NCBI GenBank assembly: GCA_910579125.1
Contig: CAJTTH010000001.1
Span: forward strand, 1-64,000
DNA from: an uncultured Oscillospiraceae bacterium
GTDB taxonomy: Bacteria > Bacillota > Clostridia > Oscillospirales > Ruminococcaceae
Length of the DNA: 64,000 nucleotides
Direction: 5' to 3'
Shown here: in pieces, positions 42,088-51,073 of the stretch
Numbering within the stretch: the stretch's first letter is position 1
Layout: each line of letters opens with the position of its first letter
Program-made: the position numbers and the translations under genes
Notes under the pieces: model-generated
The model's database searches: none
What the model saw: the letters and a program-made list of their open reading frames with translations, nothing else
Told to the model about the DNA's origin: nothing

Positions 42088-43392
42088 ATGCAGAATGCAG
42101 ATATTATCGGAAAAAGCATTGCCTACATTGAGCAAAATCTGAAAACCGATATTACGCCCGAGGAGCTGGCGAGTATGGCTGGCTATTCGTTATGGCACTA
42201 TCAGCGCTTGTTTGCGGAGGTGGTAGGCGTACCGCCGGCTGCATACATCAACAGACGCAGGCTTGACCGCGCACTGTCGGAAATATGCGCAAAGCGCAAG
42301 GCGATTGACGCGGCCATGGATTACGGCTTTGACAGCTATGCCGGATTTTACAAGGCGTTTTTGCGAATGTATGGTTGTTCTCCGAAAAAATATTTGTCTC
42401 TTTACGGAACTCATCAATCAATATCGGAGGTAACGGCTATGTATACGGAAACAGAATTACGAAAGGTACTGAAGCACTGGAACATTTCGGAGGATATTCC
42501 GATCAGCGAAATTCGAATCGTGGACGGAACAAAAACGGCAAACAATATCCGTCAAATCGGCAAGGAGTATATTTTAAAGACAGGCGACAGAGCGGCATTG
42601 CTGCGTAATGCCCGTGTCGCAAAGGCAATAGCAGCACAAGGACTGTCGGCGGCGGTTCCCGTGCAGACAACAGACGGCGGCGATATCACGGAGGATAACT
42701 TTATGTTGATACGCAAAATAAAAGGCGAGCCGCTTTCCAAAGCCGAACGCTTTGGTGAAAACCGCGCAGAGTTTGGTTTTGAATACGGGCAAAGCATAGC
42801 GCGGCTGCATAATGCGCTGGCGGCGGTGGAGGATAGCATTCAGCCGTTTGAGCAGAATTTATTTGCTCATGTGTCCGAATGGGCGCTCCCGTTGGTTCAA
42901 AAGCAGAATGTACAGTGGGATATGGGCATACCTGACAGTTTTTTCAAGGAGTATATCAGTAATTTCGGCGCACTGTTTGAAAGGCTGCCGAAGCAATTGA
43001 TACACCACGATCCTAATCCGTGTAATATTTTATTTTGCGGCGGCGAGGTCAGCGGGTTTGTCGACTTTGAATTCAGTGAGCGAAATGTGCGCCTGTGGGA
43101 CCCTTGCTATTGCGCCACGGGAATATTGTCCGAACAGCGCAGCGTTGAAAACGCATATGGAAAATTCCCAGAGATACTGGAGGCTGTTCTTCGCGGCTAT
43201 GACAGCGTAAATCATTTGACAGCCGAAGAAAAACAAGCGGTTTACTATGTGATCTGTTCAATTCAGATGATATGTGTGGCGTATTTTGAAAGCGTCAGCG
43301 AATATAAAGATCTGGCGAGGACCAATCGGGAAATGCTGCTGTACATTATAGGGCAAAAAGATAGAATTAACAGCATTTATACTATCGCATAG
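42088..43392 (+). CDS. AraC-type regulator fused to an aminoglycoside-phosphotransferase-like domain
   Basis: 434 residues. Residues about 8-108 are a complete AraC/XylS DNA-binding domain (ITPEELASMAGYSLWHYQRL, then IDAAMDYGFDSYAGFYKAF and GCSPKKY). Residues about 150-410 form an APH/choline-kinase-like domain with the catalytic loop LIHHDPNPCNILF (HxDxxxxN) and metal-binding GFVDFEFS. This order is uncommon: AraC proteins usually carry cupin or GyrI-like partners. The kinase-like part could inactivate a drug or sense one. GGAAGGAGG lies 8 nt before the ATG. Not in an operon. Confidence 0.88.
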   Translation: MQNADIIGKSIAYIEQNLKTDITPEELASMAGYSLWHYQRLFAEVVGVPPAAYINRRRLDRALSEICAKRKAIDAAMDYGFDSYAGFYKAFLRMYGCSPKKYLSLYGTHQSISEVTAMYTETELRKVLKHWNISEDIPISEIRIVDGTKTANNIRQIGKEYILKTGDRAALLRNARVAKAIAAQGLSAAVPVQTTDGGDITEDNFMLIRKIKGEPLSKAERFGENRAEFGFEYGQSIARLHNALAAVEDSIQPFEQNLFAHVSEWALPLVQKQNVQWDMGIPDSFFKEYISNFGALFERLPKQLIHHDPNPCNILFCGGEVSGFVDFEFSERNVRLWDPCYCATGILSEQRSVENAYGKFPEILEAVLRGYDSVNHLTAEEKQAVYYVICSIQMICVAYFESVSEYKDLARTNREMLLYIIGQKDRINSIYTIA

Positions 43393-43437
43393 ATCGACAT
43401 AACGCGCGCAAAACAGCCATAAATTTTTAACAACTCC

Positions 43438-43466
43438 TTGACTTTTCCGTCAAAATGCGGTATAAT
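43438..43466 (+). promoter_or_regulatory. promoter of SDR gene
   Basis: TTGACT (43438-43443) and TATAAT (43461-43466), spacer 17. Confidence 0.8.
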
Positions 43467-43504
43467 AGTTTTGCAGTGAATTTATTTTCAAGGAGGTATT
43501 TGTT

Positions 43505-44254
43505 ATGGAACTTTTAAAGGATAATGTCGCGTTTGTGACGGGCGGCACAAGAGGAATTGGCTACGCGATAGTACGCACGTTCCTCGAAAACAAGGCTAAA
43601 GTCGTGCTCTGCGGTTCGAGACCCGAAACTGCGCAAAAGGCGGTGGACGCTCTCAAAGCCGAGAACTCCGCGTTCGAGGTCGAGGGAATGTCGCCCGACC
43701 TTACGGACTACGCGAGCGTGGAAAAGGCGATAAACGACGTGAAAGCGAAGTACGGGAAAATTGACATTGTAGTAAACAACGCGGGCATAAGCGCATCCGA
43801 GCCGCTTTATAATTACGACCCCGCGAATTTCGACAAGATAATGCAGCTCAACGTAAATTCCTGTTTTTACACGGTGCGCGCGGCTGCTCCCATAATGAAA
43901 GAGAACGGCGGCGGAGTTGTCATCAATACCTCGTCTATGGTGTCTATCCACGGTCAGCCCGCAGGCGCGGGTTATCCCGCTTCCAAGTTTGCGGTCAACG
44001 GCTTGACGAAGTCGTTGGCGCGTGAGCTTGCCAAGGACAATATCCGCGTAAATGCGGTCGCCCCGGGCGTTACCGACACCGATATGGTCGCGGCGCTTCC
44101 CGAGCAGACGCGGCAGTATATCACCTCGACGATACCGCTCGGGCGTATCGGCACGCCGCAGGACGTCGCGAACGCGTTCCTGTTTCTGGCAAGCCCTCTC
44201 GCGTCTTATGTTACGGGAGAAATTCTGTCCGTTGACGGCTGCGCGCGTTCGTAA
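43505..44254 (+). CDS. short-chain dehydrogenase/reductase (FabG-like)
   Basis: 249-residue classical SDR. NAD(P)-binding TGGTRGIG near residue 12, NNAGIS in strand 4, catalytic Ser in INTSSMVS, and Tyr-Lys in YPASK; the C-terminal GEILSVDGC is typical. It closely resembles 3-oxoacyl-ACP reductases and hydroxysteroid dehydrogenases; the substrate is not clear, and there are no fatty-acid genes nearby. AGGAGG precedes the ATG; single gene with promoter and terminator. Confidence 0.9.
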   Translation: MELLKDNVAFVTGGTRGIGYAIVRTFLENKAKVVLCGSRPETAQKAVDALKAENSAFEVEGMSPDLTDYASVEKAINDVKAKYGKIDIVVNNAGISASEPLYNYDPANFDKIMQLNVNSCFYTVRAAAPIMKENGGGVVINTSSMVSIHGQPAGAGYPASKFAVNGLTKSLARELAKDNIRVNAVAPGVTDTDMVAALPEQTRQYITSTIPLGRIGTPQDVANAFLFLASPLASYVTGEILSVDGCARS

Positions 44255-44261
44255 ATAATTG

Positions 44262-44293
44262 CTCCCCCTTGACCGAAACAAGGGGGAGTTTTT
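44262..44293 (+). terminator. terminator after SDR gene
   Basis: CTCCCCCTTG pairs with CAAGGGGGAG across a 7-base loop, then five T. Confidence 0.88.
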
Positions 44294-44705
44294 ACGGCTG
44301 TAACGTTTCCGAAAGCGCGGCCGCCGCGGTCGGACGCAGCCTTGACAGGAACGCATCGAGAAAAAGCGCGGCGAATTTCACGAAAAGCGCATTTTCGTCG
44401 TGCGGCGTGAGCGGGTCGAGCACGAAATAGAGCTTTAAAGCCGCCGAGAGCGCTCCAGAGAGCGTGACCGAGCGGCTGCTTTTTTCGGGTGCTGCCGCCG
44501 AGAACGCGTGCGTGAGCATACGAAAGTACAGCGAAATCATAACGCACGCGGACAGCTCCCCGACAAGCGCACCAAAGCACCTTGCCGCGAACGGCAGACC
44601 GTCTCCGCACATCGAGGTCAATATCCGCACCGCCGCGAAAATCCCGATGAGCGCGGCGGTCTTTTTGCAGTATACGTCAAATTCGAGCTTGTTTATTACG
44701 TCCAT
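44292..44705 (-). CDS. small membrane protein of unknown function
   Basis: 137 residues with two to three hydrophobic segments (TAALIGIFAAVRIL; FGALVGELSACVMISLYF; ALKLYFVL-type). I recognise no family. The ATG at 44705 follows GGAGGGG; a GTG two codons earlier would overlap that site. Convergent with the SDR gene. Confidence 0.6.
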   Translation of the reverse strand: MDVINKLEFDVYCKKTAALIGIFAAVRILTSMCGDGLPFAARCFGALVGELSACVMISLYFRMLTHAFSAAAPEKSSRSVTLSGALSAALKLYFVLDPLTPHDENALFVKFAALFLDAFLSRLRPTAAAALSETLQP

Positions 44706-44989
44706 TTTCACCCCTCCGTTTTTACCTTATTTTACCATATTATAACGGTCGGCGCAAGGGTGAAAATTCCGCGCTTTAACGCGTAATTTCGCAGAAGATG
44801 GCGCGGCGTGTAAAAAGCGGTCGTTCGGAGGGTTATTTTGGACTTGAAACGACTTTTTTTCCATTTCTGTACAGGTCGACCTCTTTTTACAAATTCGGCG
44901 CGCTGATTCTTGAATTGTTCGCGGTTATCGTTTTCCAAGGTCATGCTTGAACACATGAATAGTCAAAGCTAAGATAAGTGTTTGACAAG

Positions 44990-45245
44990 CCGCGGAAAGG
45001 GAAATAATATGACGGAAAAACAGGGAAAAGCCATAAGGCAGTTTGAGGAACTTGCGGCAATCGCCGAGTTTTGTGCGCAGCGTGCCTATGTGAACGTCTA
45101 CTGTACGTGTTTCGCCGAGATAAGCTTCTCCCCAGACGCTTTGCAGAAGATGTTCTTTTGTGAATACAAGCCCCGAATTTTCCATAAATAATTTCAGTAT
45201 CTCAAATTCCTTTAACGTGAGCCGGATTTTCTTTTGCTGCACGGA
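44990..45245 (-). pseudogene. remnant of an OmpR-family response regulator (DNA-binding half)
   Basis: Codes for [20 protein letters not shown], then [12 protein letters not shown] and [18 protein letters not shown], a winged helix of the Trans_reg_C type. The receiver domain is absent, and the end, which should read like IKTIRGLGYKL, is degraded ([13 protein letters not shown]). No kinase is nearby. It marks the start of a decayed, AT-richer stretch. Confidence 0.7.
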
Positions 45246-45430
45246 GTTTTATTTTTTTGCGTTTTATACGGTTTTGCCTTAGCAACATCACAATTGTTTT
45301 CGGTATAGATATTGATTAGGCGGCAATTCCCGTTGGTAATATTTCCAGATTTACAGAAAGTGTGAATACAGTTAGAGCTGTTTTTGCAAAAGTTCAAAAA
45401 AACGCGGAATGTGCAATTTATGCATTTTTC

Positions 45431-45459
45431 TTGATTTTTTTACTTTATTATGCTATACT
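45431..45459 (+). promoter_or_regulatory. promoter of sigma-factor operon
   Basis: TTGATT (45431-45436) and TATACT (45454-45459), spacer 17. Confidence 0.65.
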
Positions 45460-45482
45460 TGCTTTAAAGGAGTGGTAGATAT

Positions 45483-46028
45483 ATGCTTTGTATGACTTTT
45501 GCAGCTATTGAAGACAATGTGCAGCGCAACGAATTAGAGAAATTTTATTTCAGTCATAAGGACAGGCTTTACTCTATTGCATTGTCAAAGTTACATAACA
45601 AGGAGGACGCAGAGGACGCTGTTCAGGAGGTTTTTTCGGAAATTGCGGATAAACCGGAGAAATTCTTTGACATACCTCCGAAGGACAGACTTGCATATAC
45701 GGATGTGATTTTGAGAAACATAGCCGTAGACATTTTCAAAAGAAAAAATAAAAATCAAGCGGATGAATTGAATGAGGATATTGAAGATGTCAAAATATCT
45801 CTTGAAAATGACTTGATCGGTAAAAGCGAGCGTAAGGAAATTGTGGAATTTATAAATAATCTTCCGACAAAGCGGCGAGGCGTTTTGATACTGCGCTGTT
45901 TTTATGACTTGTCGATAGATGAAATTTCGCAGAGAATGAATATTACGCCCGATAACGTAAGTAAACATTTATTGTTAGCACGCAAAGCGGTCAAAAAATT
46001 TATTGATGAAAGGAATGAGCAATTATGA
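45483..46028 (+). CDS. ECF-type RNA polymerase sigma factor
   Basis: 181 residues with region 2 (EDAEDAVQEVFSEIADKPEK, binding core polymerase and the -10) and region 4 (LPTKRRGVLILRCFYDLSIDE, then ISQRMNITPDNVSKHL, the -35-binding helix-turn-helix). AAAGGAG precedes the ATG by about 10 nt. Its stop overlaps the start of the next gene (ATGA), which encodes a one-pass membrane protein of anti-sigma type. Codons are more AT-rich than in the flanking genes, suggesting foreign origin. Confidence 0.88.
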   Translation: MLCMTFAAIEDNVQRNELEKFYFSHKDRLYSIALSKLHNKEDAEDAVQEVFSEIADKPEKFFDIPPKDRLAYTDVILRNIAVDIFKRKNKNQADELNEDIEDVKISLENDLIGKSERKEIVEFINNLPTKRRGVLILRCFYDLSIDEISQRMNITPDNVSKHLLLARKAVKKFIDERNEQL

Positions 46029-46735
46029 ATGAAAGCGCTTTTAAAGAAATATTGGGTGAGGCTATAAAAAGCGGGCTAGCGGAGTTTGACAATGCTCCTG
46101 AGCATAAATTTTCGCTGAAACATCGCCTTGCTATGAAATACATTTTCGCAAAATTTGCTCGGAATGTGAGCAGATTAAAAAGCGGGGAGGTAGATAAAGA
46201 TGATTCAATAATCGAATATAAATCGAGAGTTAGCCTAAGGCAGCGACTCATAGTTGTACTTCTTATTTTTATTCTTTTGTCGTTCTTGGTAGGATGGGTT
46301 GTTGTGTTTGTTTCGGACAAATTTAGCGGAACGGTATATAGCGATAATACACAGCTTACCGCTGTTGATGTAGAAGATTGCCCAAATGAAATTGAAATCA
46401 AGTATATTTTTGCATCTGTTCCAAGTGGTTTTGATTTAATAAAAACAAGTTCATCACCGACAACATTTTATATATTATATGAGAACTCTTCAACAGGGCA
46501 AACAATAACTTTAAGACAATGGGTAAAAGCGAAATTCAAGCCGCGCTATAATACAGAGCGGCACAATTTTGAAGAAGTAACTGTAAATGGCAAGGCGGGT
46601 TTATATATAGATTTTAGCTATGGATCTAATTATCAAACGCTTTTAGTATGGGATAACACAGATTACATACTAGAAGTTGTAGCAGATTTGAACAAATCAG
46701 AAACAATTGATTTGGTTAAATTTGACAGAAATTAA
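46025..46735 (+). CDS. putative membrane anti-sigma factor (DUF4367-like)
   Basis: 236 residues: cytoplasmic N-terminal part (1-75), one membrane helix (about 78-100, LRQRLIVVLLIFILLSFLVG), and an extracellular domain of about 130 residues that resembles DUF4367 (FASVPSGFDLIK, then a FEEVTVNGKAGLYID strand pair). Coupled to the sigma gene by ATGA. In this family the outer domain often senses envelope conditions; release of the sigma factor would then turn on target genes, perhaps the secreted protein just downstream. Confidence 0.75.
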   Translation: MNESAFKEILGEAIKSGLAEFDNAPEHKFSLKHRLAMKYIFAKFARNVSRLKSGEVDKDDSIIEYKSRVSLRQRLIVVLLIFILLSFLVGWVVVFVSDKFSGTVYSDNTQLTAVDVEDCPNEIEIKYIFASVPSGFDLIKTSSSPTTFYILYENSSTGQTITLRQWVKAKFKPRYNTERHNFEEVTVNGKAGLYIDFSYGSNYQTLLVWDNTDYILEVVADLNKSETIDLVKFDRN

Positions 46736-46832
46736 AAAAATAGATTAGTTTATAACCATAACTAATGTTCGGAACAGATGTATATAGTAGAGGGACAAAA
46801 AACCTCGAATTATACGGAAAGGGGGTCAACTA

Positions 46833-47273
46833 ATGAAGTTAAAAAAGATTTTGGTTTCGCTCGGAGCATTGGTTTACCTTTGCACAAACCTCGGCGCAGT
46901 TGCGTATGCCGATACCACCACACAATTTACGGATTATGGTATTTCGCTTACATACGAAATTGCAAACTCACCGGATTCAACATTGAGCATTGTGGGCAGA
47001 ACAGCATATTGTGTTAGCTCAACCACAGGTACGAATACGGCTAGCATTACCGTAACGCAAACCTTGCAAAAATATTGGGGCTTGTGGATATGGAATGATG
47101 TTAAGGACGCTGAATGGACTGAACAAGCGGCTCGTAATTCAATTTGCTTGTCCACATCTAAATCCGGTCTTGAGAATGGTAAATATCGGGTGAAGTCTGT
47201 ATTCACGTTGATTGATAAGAACGGTAAGAGCGAAACTATTACAATCTATAGCGATGAACAAGAGGTATCATAA
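46833..47273 (+). CDS. small secreted protein of unknown function
   Basis: 146 residues with a clear signal peptide (KKILVSLGALVYLCTNLGAV, cleavage after AYA). The mature part is beta-rich, with Thr-rich strands and two Cys. GAAAGGGGG precedes the ATG. It follows the sigma/anti-sigma pair by 100 bp and has the same AT-rich composition, so it may be a target of that sigma factor. No family recognised. Confidence 0.7.
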   Translation: MKLKKILVSLGALVYLCTNLGAVAYADTTTQFTDYGISLTYEIANSPDSTLSIVGRTAYCVSSTTGTNTASITVTQTLQKYWGLWIWNDVKDAEWTEQAARNSICLSTSKSGLENGKYRVKSVFTLIDKNGKSETITIYSDEQEVS

Positions 47274-47389
47274 AAGCAATGCTACGCTGTTTATGCTGAA
47301 GCAAAGGAGGAATGTCAAAACAATTACTAAGCGAAAATTATTCGCAAATCTATTCCTTTAACAACATTGTTTAAAGAAAGGAATTATTA

Positions 47390-47621
47390 TAGCTAAGGTT
47401 ATTAACAAAAAGCACTTATGGTTTTACTTGCGGTTGTTTTGGCTTTTTGCCGACTTGTTGTTCCTGCCTCCGCAGCAGAAGCGGATAGTTATGAGGGCTA
47501 TGTAGCAGAGGGCGTAAGTATAACTCGTATAGGCGATGTTGCCTCTCCGCGATGGGGTGGTGAAATTTACAGCCTTATGCCTATTATAATTGAATGTGAG
47601 GTACTGTTACATGAACATTGA
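47390..47621 (+). pseudogene. frameshifted small secreted-protein gene
   Basis: One frame supplies a basic start (AKVINKKHLW) and the next frame, from about 47418, supplies the hydrophobic core and cleavage region (LLAVVLAFCRLVVPASAAEAD) split across a +1 shift. The remainder has no known domain. Probably decayed; the short ATG frame 47418-47621 is the longest surviving piece. Confidence 0.45.
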
Positions 47622-48036
47622 AACGCTTGGATTTAACAGACAAATCCAAAAAAGGGCGAATGCACAAAACACCAAAAGGTTATATAAACGATCATTTTTC
47701 AACTCCGCGCTTGAAGTAAACCATAATATTAACGACGCTGCATTATCCGACAAGACAAGCAAGGCATCCGACAGATGGACAGATGTCAGTCTTTACACCT
47801 TTGACAGTTCGCAAAGAGGTTACACCGTGAACGATGACGCGCTGTTGAGAGTTAAGGAACAGCTCAAGTCGGAATGTATTGACGCGGACAAGCGCACTCC
47901 CACTCACAAGATCACCGATGAACAAATGGAGTAACTCAATTTTGAGTACGACTTTCACTATCTGTCTGTTTACAGCATTTCAGAAGCAGAGTTTGCTTCC
48001 GAGAAAATGAAAGAAGATTTCGACAGCAGATTGTGA
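47611..48036 (+). pseudogene. conserved small protein, interrupted by an in-frame stop
   Basis: The frame runs MNIETLGFNRQIQKRANAQN to TDEQME, then TAA at 47932-47934, and continues in the same frame as LNFEYDFHYLSVYSISEAEF to a TGA at 48034-48036. The continuation has the look of native coding sequence, so the TAA is probably a nonsense mutation (a Trp codon would fit). The general pattern is one I associate with accessory genes of Firmicute mobile elements; function unknown. Confidence 0.45.
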
Positions 48037-48298
48037 TCAGTATTATTATGTTTTGTTTTTAGGGAGAGCAATTGAGTGACTATTGGCTGTGAGAAATGAT
48101 GAGATGGGTTGATGACGGTATCAAATACCTCAATTGTTCTTCCTATTAACTAATATCGCCTGTTTTTACTGCTGTTATTTGACAAGCAGAACACAAAAAA
48201 ATAAGCCGAAAAAAGCCGCGAAATATATGAAAATCCTGAATTTTTGGCTTAACCACGCTGATTATTCTTGCATAAACACGAAATTTTATAAAAGAAAT

Positions 48299-48334
48299 GC
48301 CCGAGAGGTTTGTTAAAACTTTTCGGGCGTTTTT
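48299..48334 (+). terminator. terminator-like hairpin in degenerate stretch
   Basis: GCCCGA (48299-48304) pairs with TCGGGC (48323-48328), then GTTTTT. In 48037-48647 I see only this hairpin, the MITE end at 48515-48536 and the MCP terminator; no convincing gene. Confidence 0.6.
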
Positions 48335-48514
48335 GTCATTTTTGGAAAAGGCGAAGTTTTTGAGGAAAGCTAGTCGTATTTGTCCTTCGTCAATATCATC
48401 GCGCATACGAAACAGTTGTGCGAGCACACAGAGGCGCTGTTGAAAAATCCGCATATCGTATATTTCAGCTTTTTGCCGCCAACAAAGCAATCCGGGCGAC
48501 AAAGCGCGAAGCGC

Positions 48515-48536
48515 GATAATTGTGCGGTGTTGCCTT
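48515..48536. repeat. solitary end of a family-2 miniature element
   Basis: GATAATTGTGCGGTGTTGCC matches the right terminal repeat of the element at 36249-36312 (ATAATTGTGCGGTGCTGCC). No opposite end is recognised nearby. Confidence 0.55.
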
Positions 48537-48552
48537 AAGCTGAAAAAGGGAG

Positions 48553-48578
48553 GCCGCCGGGATTTTACACCCGACGGC
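48553..48578 (-). terminator. terminator hairpin after MCP gene
   Basis: GCCGTCGGG pairs with CCCGGCGGC on the minus strand, followed after CTCCC by five T. Confidence 0.55.
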
Positions 48579-48647
48579 AGGAAAATAAGGTTGATCAATT
48601 GGATGTTGTCTGAATTAAAGCATCTTCAAACACCCGCAAACGTGCGT

Positions 48648-50633
48648 TTACTTTTTAAGGACAAACTTGTTTGTGAGGTTCTGAAGTTCTGCGGCCTGAT
48701 TGTTGAGCTCCTCGGAGGAAGCCGCGGACTGCTCGGCGGTGGCCGCGTTTGTCTGAACGACAGACGAGATCTGGTCTACGCCCGTGTTCACCTGTTCGAT
48801 CATCGCTGCCTGTTCGGCGGACGCTGTCGAAATATCTCCGATAAGCCTGATAGTCTGATTTGTAACGTCAACGGACGAGTTGAGCGCTTCCGCAGTTTCT
48901 TCAGCAATATGCGAACCGCTTTCAACCGCCGCAATGGTTTGCTGAATAAGACCTGTTGTATCCGCTGCCGCCTCTGCCGACTTGGACGCGAGATTTCTGA
49001 CCTCGTCCGCGACAACGGCAAAGCCCTTGCCCGCAGTACCCGCTCTCGCAGCCTCAATAGCGGCGTTAAGCGCGAGAATGTTGGTCTGGAACGCGATATC
49101 CTCGATTGTCTTGATAATGTTCGAGATCTCGTTCGACTTATCGGAAATGTTGTTCATCGCGGTTACCATTTCTTTCATGTGCCCGTTGGAAAGCGACATC
49201 TGTTCGCCCGCCTGATTTGCCTTTTGATTTGCTTCCTTGGCGTTCTGCGCGTTGACGTCTACCTTATCCTTAAGCGTGGTGATAATGCTCGCAAGCTCCT
49301 GAACAGAGGACGCCTGCTCGGTTGTTCCCGACGCAAGAGACGTTGCTCCGTTGGAGATCTGCGCGGCGCCCTGATTTACCTGCGCGGCGGAAATATCGAT
49401 CTGCCGCATGGTGTCCGACAGTCCGTAAGCAAGGTTGTTCAGCGCTTCGATTATGCTCGCGAAATCTCCGTTGAACTCGATCTGTTGGCAAATGTCAAAG
49501 TTGCCGTCCGCAAGCTGGTTGCAAAGGCGTGAGATTTCGTGGATATAGCCGTTCAGCGAATTTATCGTAAGATTGATCGAATCTGCGAGCTGACCTGTCT
49601 CATCGTCGGACGTGTGTTCCACACCAACGTTAAGGTTGCCCGATGCCACGGCGTTCATAACGCTGACCGTTTTCCTGATCGGATTTGCAATGCCGTTCGC
49701 GGTGACAATGCAGATAACGATCGCTGTAATGATTGCAAGAATACCCACAATAACCGTAATAATTATCGCGAATGTGGTTTCACCCATCCAGTCCTTGACC
49801 TCGGTCGTAACGCCGATGATCCAACCGTCCGTATTGTTGATTTTAGAATAAGCGAGGTATCTGGCAACACCGCCGCCGCTGACCTCACCGTATACGGTGT
49901 CTGTGCCGTTTAACGCGATCGCCTGTTTTTCAAGCTCGCTGCGGCAGTCAAACTCGGCATTGTCCTTGTGAGTGTGATTTACGTTGTTCATGCCCTCATC
50001 AACGTATTTATGATCCATACAAGCAATATATGTACCGTTTTCGTCCATAATATAGGTTCTTCCCGACTCGCCCAGATGTATCTCGTCGATAATGTCATAA
50101 AGCATAGAGCCGTCAATGCCGAAATAGGCAACGCCGATAAGCTCACCGTTATTAACGCCGCCCTTCTTAATAGGAGCGCAGAAGTATATAATCGGTGTGC
50201 CGCCGACATCCTGCGGACCAAATACAAACTCTTCGTTGCCCATACCCTTTATATAGCAATGGTCGGTTCTGTAATCTATTATATCGTCAAGAGTTTCGTA
50301 GCCCCAACCATCCTTGTCGATATAACCGCGTTCGGAGAAGCCGTAGGTGTCGGCTCTTTCCTGTAAAAACTCAAGCTTATCCGCTATGGAATATTCCTCG
50401 CCCATACGCGGGTCCATACCGACTTCCTTGACGATTGCGACATAACGCGCCAAGCTGTTCTGCAAGCGCTCGCTCGCTTGATTTGCAATTTCCGAGAGCG
50501 ATGCCTCCAGGGTCGATTGTGTGCCGTGGAAGTTCAGATAGCTGCCTAAAACACCGACCACAACAATGCCGATAACAACTACCGACAATATCCGCACAAG
50601 CAGCTTTCCCTTGACAGTCTTTAGGATTTTCAT
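48648..50633 (-). CDS. methyl-accepting chemotaxis protein with Cache sensor
   Basis: 661 residues. Membrane helix (about 10-32), extracellular Cache-type sensor (about 33-285) with [15 protein letters not shown] and [15 protein letters not shown], second helix (about 290-312), HAMP (about 313-365), then the signalling coiled coil whose hairpin tip reads [36 protein letters not shown] across the break. It lacks a CheR-tethering pentapeptide. It is expressed alone from a promoter with two upstream direct repeats shared with the CheC-MCP operon. No CheA or CheW gene is in this window. Confidence 0.93.
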   Translation of the reverse strand: MKILKTVKGKLLVRILSVVVIGIVVVGVLGSYLNFHGTQSTLEASLSEIANQASERLQNSLARYVAIVKEVGMDPRMGEEYSIADKLEFLQERADTYGFSERGYIDKDGWGYETLDDIIDYRTDHCYIKGMGNEEFVFGPQDVGGTPIIYFCAPIKKGGVNNGELIGVAYFGIDGSMLYDIIDEIHLGESGRTYIMDENGTYIACMDHKYVDEGMNNVNHTHKDNAEFDCRSELEKQAIALNGTDTVYGEVSGGGVARYLAYSKINNTDGWIIGVTTEVKDWMGETTFAIIITVIVGILAIITAIVICIVTANGIANPIRKTVSVMNAVASGNLNVGVEHTSDDETGQLADSINLTINSLNGYIHEISRLCNQLADGNFDICQQIEFNGDFASIIEALNNLAYGLSDTMRQIDISAAQVNQGAAQISNGATSLASGTTEQASSVQELASIITTLKDKVDVNAQNAKEANQKANQAGEQMSLSNGHMKEMVTAMNNISDKSNEISNIIKTIEDIAFQTNILALNAAIEAARAGTAGKGFAVVADEVRNLASKSAEAAADTTGLIQQTIAAVESGSHIAEETAEALNSSVDVTNQTIRLIGDISTASAEQAAMIEQVNTGVDQISSVVQTNAATAEQSAASSEELNNQAAELQNLTNKFVLKK

Positions 50634-50761
50634 ATAATGTCCTCATTTCATTACGGTTTTAGCGCTTTAATGCGGTCACGCGTAAATAATTACAGACCCC
50701 GCGTGCCGTATCGAAATTTTCAAAGCACTCTGCCTTCTTGAAAATTACCGACGCTATAAAT

Positions 50762-50829
50762 ATTTTAGCACATTAAACATAATTACTCAATCCGTTTGTC
50801 ATAATTGGTTGATTTTTTGACATAATTGG
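50762..50829 (-). promoter_or_regulatory. chemotaxis promoter with two direct repeats (MCP 1)
   Basis: Minus strand -35 TTGAGT (50785-50790) and -10 TAAAAT (50762-50767), spacer 17. Upstream lie two copies of CCAATTATG(A/T)CAAA, at 50795-50808 and 50816-50829, offset by exactly 21 bp, with 4 bp between the proximal copy and the -35. Confidence 0.75.
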
Positions 50830-50838
50830 TCGAGAATT

Positions 50839-51014
50839 AAGGCGACACCGCACAAAGATTGTGCGCAGATTGCGCAGTCAGATTTTTCGTCAGATTGTAC
50901 AAAGCGAGTGCCGCAAGGCTGACGCCTTGCAAGCGAGCTTTGTGCAAGATGACGGAAAATATGCAAGCAAGATGCGTGCAAATCCGTAAGGCGGTCTTTG
51001 CGCGGTGTCACCTT
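50839..51014. repeat. 176-bp miniature inverted-repeat element, family 2-like
   Basis: Starts AAGGCGACACCGCACAAAGA and ends with the inverse of AAGGTGACACCGCGCAAAGA (18 of 20 match). It has internal inverted repeats around GCAAGGCTGACGCCTTGC and no coding capacity. TA flanks both ends if the repeat is taken to begin at AGGCG. It lies between the two MCP genes, next to the direct repeats of the MCP 1 promoter. Confidence 0.75.
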
Positions 51015-51073
51015 ACGGATTGACTTTTTCAAAACCGCTGTATGTTGCGGTTTGCTGCTTGATTGTTGGAGAA

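Noticed and set aside
44982..45191. 69-codon plus-strand frame in the degenerate stretch
   Set aside because: It is the antisense of an OmpR-type DNA-binding domain, which is the better explanation, although GGAAAGGGA precedes its ATG.
48146..48598. 150-codon minus-strand frame downstream of MCP 1
   Set aside because: It runs through the MCP terminator and a miniature-element end, lacks a ribosome site and resembles no family.
48522..49532. 336-codon plus-strand frame opposite the first MCP gene
   Set aside because: Shadow of the MCP coding frame; Arg/Leu-rich translation without motif, signal or ribosome site.
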